Assembly: GCF_019929185.1 (NCBI RefSeq)
Contig: NZ_JAHZPC010000002.1
Coordinates: 1-64,000 of the forward strand
Length of the DNA: 64,000 nt
Origin: Streptococcus parasanguinis
GTDB taxonomy: Bacteria > Bacillota > Bacilli > Lactobacillales > Streptococcaceae
Direction of reading: 5' to 3'
Shown piece by piece: positions 58,749 to 64,000 of the stretch. Positions within the stretch are counted from its first letter, which is position 1; every line of letters begins with the position of its first letter. Below the pieces are notes generated by a model. The model was not told the origin of the DNA. It worked only from the letters and a program-made list of their open reading frames with translations, and ran no database searches. The position numbers and the translations under genes are program-made.

Positions 58749-59245
58749 TAGTTCTTAACTCCAAACATCTTAAAGTCCCAATTTGTCTTTTCGATCAAGA
58801 TGGTGACAAACTCTTCCAAATACTCTTGATCCAGCTGATCGTAGTCAGAGACACACTCCGAATCCAGGTCTAAAACCCCCAGGAGCTGGCCGTCCTTGAC
58901 CATAGGCACCACAATTTCACTCATAGCCCGACTATCACAGGAAATATAGTTGGCATGTTGGCGGACATCATCGACAATCATGGTTTCTTGCTTCTGGGCC
59001 GCTTCTCCACAGACACCCTTTCCAAGTGCGATGTGGACACAAGAGACACCACCCTGAAAGGGTCCCAAGATTAATTCTGACTGGTCATACAAATAAAAAC
59101 CCGCAAAGGCCGAACGAGGCAGGGCTTGATTTAAGAGGGCACTGGCGTTAGACAAATTGGCCAAGGCATTGCTTTCTCCTGTTAAGAGAGCGTCTAACTG
59201 TGCCAGTAAAAGTTGGTATTGTGATTCTTTTTCCGATTGTTTCAT
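58748..59245 (-). CDS. msrC: Free methionine-(R)-sulfoxide reductase (GAF domain)
   Basis: 165 residues from ATG 59245. GAF fold of the fRMsr type with [19 protein letters not shown] and [15 protein letters not shown] supplying the three conserved cysteines. It reduces free Met-R-sulfoxide with thioredoxin. TATAAT at 59258-59253 lies only about seven bases before the ATG, so an upstream ATG at 59254 is inside the -10 and the mRNA may be leaderless. Confidence 0.85.
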   Translation of the reverse strand: MKQSEKESQYQLLLAQLDALLTGESNALANLSNASALLNQALPRSAFAGFYLYDQSELILGPFQGGVSCVHIALGKGVCGEAAQKQETMIVDDVRQHANYISCDSRAMSEIVVPMVKDGQLLGVLDLDSECVSDYDQLDQEYLEEFVTILIEKTNWDFKMFGVKN

Positions 59246-59252
59246 ACCTTCC

Positions 59253-59258
59253 ATTATA
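59253..59258 (-). promoter_or_regulatory. -10 element, probable leaderless transcript
   Basis: TATAAT on the minus strand; a poor -35-like TTAATT lies 17 bp upstream. The expected start falls on or next to the ATG at 59245. Confidence 0.5.
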
Positions 59259-59302
59259 CCAAATCTTTGCCCAAAAATTAAGCTTCAAACAGTGAAAGAA
59301 AA

Positions 59303-59478
59303 GAGAGTGGGACAGAAATCGGTCATTCGTTAGAATTCGATTTCGTCGTCCCACCTCCGCACAGTTGAGTAGGGCTGTAAAAGCTGATGAAATCAGCGTA
59401 GTAGAGCCCACTCAACCACTGCGTCTTGCTAGACAATCCAAAAACAATTGAGAGGCTAGGACTTTTGTCCCAGCCTCT
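59303..59478 (+). repeat. Structured intergenic repeat, copy 3
   Basis: Complete copy: GAGAGTGGGAC...GTCCCACCTCC stem on the left, middle AGCCCACTC region, and terminator-like hairpin AGAGGCTAGGAC/GTCCCAGCCTCT (11 of 12) on the right. Nearly identical to copy 2 over the whole length. Confidence 0.9.
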
Positions 59479-59615
59479 GGAATATAGATAAAGTTATCTT
59501 AAAACTTTTCTCACGGCGGAAAGTTTCAATATTTTCTTGATTCATTTTAAAAATGAAATCTCAGTTTTATTTCTTTGCAGAATCATTTAACTCATTCTTC
59601 TAAAAATTATTTTAT
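59479..59615. other. Non-coding gap with short repeat
   Basis: No gene. A 25-bp segment at 59504-59528 matches 49070-49094 at 23 positions (ACTTTTCTCAC, two changes, then GAAAGTTTCA). Confidence 0.6.
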
Positions 59616-60296
59616 CTATTCATGCCGCCGATTGAAGTGAAAGACTTCAAAATATTGAATGGCCCGGTAGATTAAAAAGATGGTCAAGATGATGGCCACC
59701 AGCCAAATCGTCTTTAATCCATAAAACTGGATCAAGTAGGTCGAAAAAATGGCCCCACAGACGAAACTCCCGATCAAGCAGGTCATAAAGATGGCTTCCC
59801 AGAGGAATTTCATCTCCCTGTCTCTAACAAAATTTCCATAAGCTACCATGGTTTTCTTGAGATTTCCGGTCATAAAAGAGTGGTTGTAGGCATAGCTATC
59901 TACTTCTCCAAATGAGGTCGCTACGATTCCTAAACTCAGGCCAAAAAAAGGCACGATGAAGACATTTTTTACCGATGCTGGCAAAAATCCCGTCACCAAA
60001 GTTGTGAGGATATAGGGCACTAGGGTACTCAAGCGCCAGACTGAATTATCAATCAAGCGACGTAAGACCGTCATTAAAAAGATCCCCAGCATAAAGGCCA
60101 GCATCGTGGCTATCTTCACTTCTACATCTGAGATCTGCTGGCCGATCAAACCAACCGATAGAAAGACCACATTCCCCGTCTGGCCTGCCGCCAAGGTCCC
60201 ACCCCGACAAATAAAGGTTTAAGCATCTGAAAAACCAGCACACATGGTCAATAAACAAGCGAACGCCTTAGTCCGCGAATGAAACTCCCTTTTCAT
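59616..60296 (-). pseudogene. YoaK family (DUF1275) membrane protein, nonsense-interrupted
   Basis: Reading from ATG 60296 (AAGGAG upstream) gives MKREFHSRTKAFACLLTM then CAGFSDA, an in-frame TAA at 60221-60219 (codon 26), and then TF..RGGTLAAGQTGNVVF without any frame change. Family members have tyrosine (TAT/TAC) at this SDAYTF position, so a single base change explains the stop. The remaining 200 codons, with about six spans, are intact. Restart at a TTG codon (60194) would lose the first span. Recent decay, or strain-specific loss. Confidence 0.85.
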
Positions 60297-60323
60297 TTCC
60301 ATTCTCCTTAGGAAAAAGAGGGA

Positions 60324-60361
60324 GTGGTAGAAAATGTTTAAATAAACATTTCTCATACCAC
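60324..60361. terminator. Long hairpin between udk and the YoaK pseudogene
   Basis: Stem GTGGTA/TACCAC enclosing perfect AAATGTTTA/TAAACATTT. On the minus strand T-rich sequence follows at some distance. It may end the udk transcript or control the gene after it. Confidence 0.6.
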
Positions 60362-60490
60362 CCCCACAAAATTGATTGAGAACTCTTCTGAGTCTTTTAG
60401 CGAATGAAGAGTCTCACCAACTACTGAGACATTCCGTCACTCCTCATATCCATAGACACTTGGAGATCACTTGCTCTCTTTCTCCTTTTT

Positions 60491-61129
60491 TTATTTTCCC
60501 TCACGCGCTTCGTTGAGGATTTTTTCAATCTTGGTTGTGATCAAATCAATCGCTACCGTGTTGGTCACTCCTTCAGGAATGATCACGTCCGCATAGCGCT
60601 TGGTTGGCTCAATGAACTGATGGTACATGGGTTTCACCACTCCAAGGTACTGCTCAATGACGCTATCGAGACTCCGTCCACGCTCCTCCATATCGCGCTT
60701 GATCCGGCGAATGATCCGAACATCATCATCCGTATCCACAAAGATCTTGATATCCATCAAGTCTCGAAGGCGCTTGTCTTCAAGGACCAAGATTCCTTCC
60801 ACGATAAAGACATCTTGAGGTTCCTGACGATAGGTCTTGCTGCTGCGTGTATGCTCTGCATAGTCATAGGTTGGGATATCCACTGGACGACCTGCCAAGA
60901 GTTCATTGATCTGCGCAATCATCAAGTCCGTATCAAAGGCAAAAGGATGGTCATAGTTGGTCTTGATCCGCTCCTCAAAGGTCAAATGACTCTGGTCCTT
61001 GTAATAAGAATCATGCTCAATCATGGCAATCTTTTCATTCGGAAAATTAGCCAAAATGGCACGAGACACACTGGTCTTTCCACCACCAGAACCACCAGTA
61101 ACACCAATAATAATAGGTCTATTTTGCAT
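60491..61129 (-). CDS. udk: Uridine kinase
   Basis: 212 residues, the normal Udk length. P-loop [12 protein letters not shown] (9-20), DHPFAFD and the [13 protein letters not shown] lid region. It phosphorylates uridine and cytidine with ATP or GTP in pyrimidine salvage. GGAG lies six bases upstream of the ATG. Confidence 0.95.
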   Translation of the reverse strand: MQNRPIIIGVTGGSGGGKTSVSRAILANFPNEKIAMIEHDSYYKDQSHLTFEERIKTNYDHPFAFDTDLMIAQINELLAGRPVDIPTYDYAEHTRSSKTYRQEPQDVFIVEGILVLEDKRLRDLMDIKIFVDTDDDVRIIRRIKRDMEERGRSLDSVIEQYLGVVKPMYHQFIEPTKRYADVIIPEGVTNTVAIDLITTKIEKILNEAREGK

Positions 61130-61248
61130 TTTCTACTCCATTACCTCTAATCGCTTGAAAAGGTCCTAACCTCTCCACTACATCTTATCCATTTTACCAT
61201 ATTTTTGCCTAGACTTGAATCATTTTTTCCGATGAAATTTGAAGTAGA

Positions 61249-61268
61249 AAAGGACCTTGCGGTCCTTT
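61249..61268 (-). terminator. Terminator of membrane paralogue A
   Basis: AAAGGACC/GGTCCTTT stem with T residues on the minus strand. Confidence 0.8.
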
Positions 61269-61270
61269 CA

Positions 61271-62383
61271 TTATTTCACTTTTTCTAATTTTGCGGCAAA
61301 TTCATTCCCACCATGTAAGACGAGTATATTTTTTCCACCGTTGACAGGTACGAAACAATAATTTGAATTAGCTTGTATATAGACTTCCTTAGCGCTCTTC
61401 ACTTGATAGCCTTGTGATTTCACCGCTTCTTGAATTACTTCAAATGTGTGTTCGATCTCTTCTTTAGAAGTCGTGTCTCCATCATACTTTTCTGAATCAG
61501 CTAGAGAATAGAATGCGTAAGCCTTGCTATCGTAATACTTATCACTAATAATTCCGTGATCTGAAATCTGAACAGTTGTATTATCTCCTTCTGTCACATT
61601 CTTCCATTTTCCAACCATGGCCTTTGGTGTTTCAACCTTGTGATAGACCAAATTATCTTCAAAGTTTCCTTGGTATGACTTATAAGTTTTCAAGTCGAAT
61701 AAATCATTTCTTAAAATAATATTGCTTCCGTCTTTTTGGAGCAAGTTATAGCGTGTGTTCCCACCAGACTTAATAACAACTATTTCTGTCGTCTTCAGGT
61801 TAAATTTCTTATCGACATCCGCAAGTGAATGCAAGTCAGATGCATTCAACAAAGAAAGTGCTGTATTAAATTCTTTTTTCGCTTCATTGCCCTTGAGAAC
61901 CTTTTTGATGGTCTCATCGCCATTGACTCTTTGTTTCTTTCCGCTTAGTTCATAAGTGACCGGACTTGAATCCGTATCTCGCAACCAAACGCCATCTACA
62001 CTTGGTCCACCTGAAAAGAAAAAGAACCAAGCAAAAGCAATCACTGCGACAAGTCCTCCAACTGCGCCCCCAATCTGTGCTTGTTTATTGAAAGAAAATG
62101 TCAATTTTTTCGGTCTTGGAACAGGTTGCAAGGTTTTCGCAGATGGTTGTGGTTGGACAAAAGCAGTCTGCTCTTGTGAAAGAGGTGCGCTAGGTGCAAC
62201 AGGTGCTTCTTGAGCTGGAGCCTGCGCTTCAGTTGCTGGAGATGATGCCTCAGTTGTTGGAGTCGGCGCTTCTTTGCGCTCTACGACAAACTCTCCTTTT
62301 TCACGCGCTTCTTGAAATTCTTGCATACTTGGCTTACGACCATTGATCGCTTCAAAGTATTCAACCCAATCTTTTTGATTCAT
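61271..62383 (-). CDS. Membrane-anchored protein of unknown function, paralogue A
   Basis: 370 residues from ATG 62383 (GGGGG five bases upstream). N-terminal cytoplasmic motif QKDWVEYFEAINGRKPSMQEFQEAREKGEFVVER (residues 3-36), a Pro/Ala/Thr/Glu linker to about 90, one transmembrane span (about 107-129) and an extracytoplasmic domain with ELSGKKQRVNG, LADVDKKF and a FVPVNGGKNILVLHGG C-terminal strand pair. The arrangement (in-tail, out-domain) suggests a signalling or envelope role. No family name recognised. Confidence 0.7.
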   Translation of the reverse strand: MNQKDWVEYFEAINGRKPSMQEFQEAREKGEFVVERKEAPTPTTEASSPATEAQAPAQEAPVAPSAPLSQEQTAFVQPQPSAKTLQPVPRPKKLTFSFNKQAQIGGAVGGLVAVIAFAWFFFFSGGPSVDGVWLRDTDSSPVTYELSGKKQRVNGDETIKKVLKGNEAKKEFNTALSLLNASDLHSLADVDKKFNLKTTEIVVIKSGGNTRYNLLQKDGSNIILRNDLFDLKTYKSYQGNFEDNLVYHKVETPKAMVGKWKNVTEGDNTTVQISDHGIISDKYYDSKAYAFYSLADSEKYDGDTTSKEEIEHTFEVIQEAVKSQGYQVKSAKEVYIQANSNYCFVPVNGGKNILVLHGGNEFAAKLEKVK

Positions 62384-62419
62384 CATATCCCCCTTTGATT
62401 CATTATAAAAACTAACCAT

Positions 62420-62464
62420 ATTATACCACAAATCCATGGTTAATTTTGTGATTTTCAGAAAATA
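62420..62464 (-). promoter_or_regulatory. Promoter with CodY-like box, paralogue A
   Basis: TATAAT (62425-62420) preceded by TGTGG, the same as at the peptide-binding gene. GATTTTCAGAAAATA (62450-62464) matches the CodY consensus at 13 of 15 positions, about 25 bp upstream of the -10. Confidence 0.65.
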
Positions 62465-62470
62465 AAAGAA

Positions 62471-62488
62471 AAGGACCTTCCGGTCCTT
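62471..62488 (-). terminator. Terminator of membrane paralogue B
   Basis: AAGGACC/GGTCCTT stem with T residues on the minus strand, nearly the same as the one after paralogue A. Confidence 0.75.
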
Positions 62489-62493
62489 CTGAT

Positions 62494-63549
62494 TTAGTTC
62501 ACTTTTTCCAATTTTTCAACTAAATGATAGTCTTCTGTGAAAACAAGAACTGTCTTTCCTCCATTTACAGGGATATAATAAAAATCAGATCCTAGTTGCT
62601 TGTACACGTCTTTCATACTATTTAGCTGATAATCTTGAGAATCCACCGCATCTTGAAGATCCTCAAAGACCTCTTTCGCTTTGTCAGCTGTCTTTTCTTG
62701 GTCAAACTTAGTTGAAGGCATCTTTTGGAGCTCTTCTAGGGTATAAAAAGCCGTACCTTCGCTGCCATCAAATTCACTATAAGTAAGAATACCACGATCA
62801 TTTAATTCAAGGTAATTGGTTTCATCGTTATAAGAACGCTCAATTTTCCATTTCCCAAGGAGCACTTTAGGAATTTCTGTCTTGTGAAAAATAGCATTTT
62901 TCTTAAAGCTCTCTGAATGATCACTATAGGTCACCAAATCCATCAAGTCATTAGCTAAAATCACATTGGTCCCATTGCTTTGGAGTAGATTATAAACAAG
63001 CCCATGCTCGTCTTTAATGATGACAACTTCCCTCGTGTGGAGGTCAAATTTTCTATCAACATCAGCTAAGGTTTTCAGCTTGGAGTAGTTTAACTGGTTT
63101 AAAGCTTTCTGAAACTCTTGACTCGCTTCCTTCCCCTTATAAACTTTTTCAATCTTATACTTACCATTAGATCGTGGCTCTTCTTGATTTAATTCATAAA
63201 CTACTGCTGTTGAATCTGCAGGTCCAACCCAAACACCATCTAAGCTCGGTGCTGGCTGTAGGAAAAAGAAATACACTAGGGCGACGACAGCTACGATTCC
63301 TGCTATGGTAACTCCCCATTTTGTTTGCTTGTTCCAGTTCACACGAAACCGTTTAGCACTTGGAGTTGAAGGAGTCAATTGAACTCCCTTCTTTTGTGAT
63401 ACTGCAGTAGAAGTAGCTGGCTCTTCTAGGCTAATTTCTTTTCGTTCCACTACAAACTCACCATTTGCTCGTGCATTTTGAAACTCTTGCAGACTCGGCT
63501 TCCGGTTATGGAGTGCTTCAAAATAGTCAACCCAATCTTTTTGATTCAT
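62494..63549 (-). CDS. Membrane-anchored protein of unknown function, paralogue B
   Basis: 351 residues. Same plan as paralogue A: MNQKDWVDYFEALHNRKPSLQEFQNARANGEFVVERKE, short linker, span about 77-97, and an extracytoplasmic domain ending YIPVNGGKTVLVFTEDYHLVEKLEKVN. Local tandem duplication; the linker is shorter. AGGAGG upstream. Confidence 0.7.
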   Translation of the reverse strand: MNQKDWVDYFEALHNRKPSLQEFQNARANGEFVVERKEISLEEPATSTAVSQKKGVQLTPSTPSAKRFRVNWNKQTKWGVTIAGIVAVVALVYFFFLQPAPSLDGVWVGPADSTAVVYELNQEEPRSNGKYKIEKVYKGKEASQEFQKALNQLNYSKLKTLADVDRKFDLHTREVVIIKDEHGLVYNLLQSNGTNVILANDLMDLVTYSDHSESFKKNAIFHKTEIPKVLLGKWKIERSYNDETNYLELNDRGILTYSEFDGSEGTAFYTLEELQKMPSTKFDQEKTADKAKEVFEDLQDAVDSQDYQLNSMKDVYKQLGSDFYYIPVNGGKTVLVFTEDYHLVEKLEKVN

Positions 63550-63588
63550 CTATTCCTCCTAATCGATAACTGTTTTCAAACTGATCCT

Positions 63589-63632
63589 ATTATACCATAC
63601 ATGGAAGATCTCTCACTCATTTTCAGAAAATA
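63589..63632 (-). promoter_or_regulatory. Promoter with CodY-like box, paralogue B
   Basis: TATAAT (63594-63589) preceded by TATGG. CATTTTCAGAAAATA (63618-63632) matches the CodY consensus at 13 of 15 positions, 24 bp upstream of the -10. Confidence 0.65.
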
Positions 63633-63638
63633 AAAGAA

Positions 63639-63668
63639 AAAGTCCAAGCAATTTTCCACTTGGACTTT
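63639..63668 (-). terminator. Terminator of rmlB
   Basis: AAAGTCCAAG/CTTGGACTTT stem with T residues on the minus strand. Confidence 0.85.
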
Positions 63669-63673
63669 CTTCC

Positions 63674-64000
<327 letters not shown>

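Noticed and set aside
59616..60194. Intact 192-residue YoaK-family protein
   Set aside because: It would have to start at a TTG and lacks the first membrane span; upstream sequence continues the family homology in the same frame across a stop codon.
60620..61150. 176-codon plus-strand frame
   Set aside because: Antisense to udk, whose P-loop and start are clear.

Overview
The window reads as chromosome of an oral viridans Streptococcus, and S. parasanguinis, S. sanguinis or S. gordonii-like species fit best (inference). The basis is GC in the low 40s by eye, LPxTG-anchored surface peptidases, a vex123/vncRS locus, a raffinose/msm cluster (aga, msmEFG, gtfA, msmR), galK/galT/galE/galR, gshF, typical streptococcal short proteins, and CodY and CcpA sites. 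No rRNA, tRNA, CRISPR array, prophage or intact insertion sequence is visible.

Layout. 1-5.9 kb: CPBP protease, HD hydrolase and TetR regulator, divergent degV, and an ABC exporter pair, with two copies of a structured intergenic repeat. 5.9-19.2 kb is a protein and carbohydrate scavenging block: RocB-like M20 peptidase, two paralogous wall-anchored Xaa-Pro dipeptidyl peptidases around a cytoplasmic alpha-amylase and thioredoxin, an oligopeptide-binding lipoprotein behind a perfect CodY box, and an M42 aminopeptidase. 19.2-26.1 kb is a variable region: IS3 and ISL3 remnants, gshF, NADAR and HEAT-like proteins, a decayed gene, a DUF3592-like protein and a lipoprotein. A 71-bp direct repeat of the NADAR 3' end brackets the gshF segment.

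26.1-40.7 kb is a galactoside regulon. Aga splits raffinose and melibiose-type sugars, MsmEFG imports them, and GtfA phosphorolyses the sucrose released. The Leloir genes galK, galT and galE handle galactose, and an AT-richer HAD phosphatase gene sits between galK and galT. MsmR, GalR and probable cre sites control expression. Two near-palindromic GalR-type operators lie 105 bp apart upstream of galK. BirA follows galR.

40.7-48.8 kb: an HrtBA/DevC-like ABC exporter preceded by a leader hairpin, then vncS, vncR, vex3, vex2 and vex1 without a pep27 frame. 48.8-49.2 kb is a non-coding stretch with at least six hairpins. 49.3-56.8 kb is an oligosaccharide importer (LplABC-like with YesL) divergent from its YesMN-type two-component system. 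56.8-64 kb: a small membrane protein, dnaX, a free-Met-sulfoxide reductase, the third repeat copy, a YoaK-family gene killed by one nonsense codon, udk, two tandem paralogous membrane proteins of unknown role, and the 3' end of rmlB.

No wholly new system could be proved. The strongest unexplained signals are the 48.9-49.2 kb hairpin array, the structured repeat family, the gshF segment with its duplicated NADAR tail, and the two tandem membrane proteins, whose promoters share a CodY-box layout with the peptide-binding gene.
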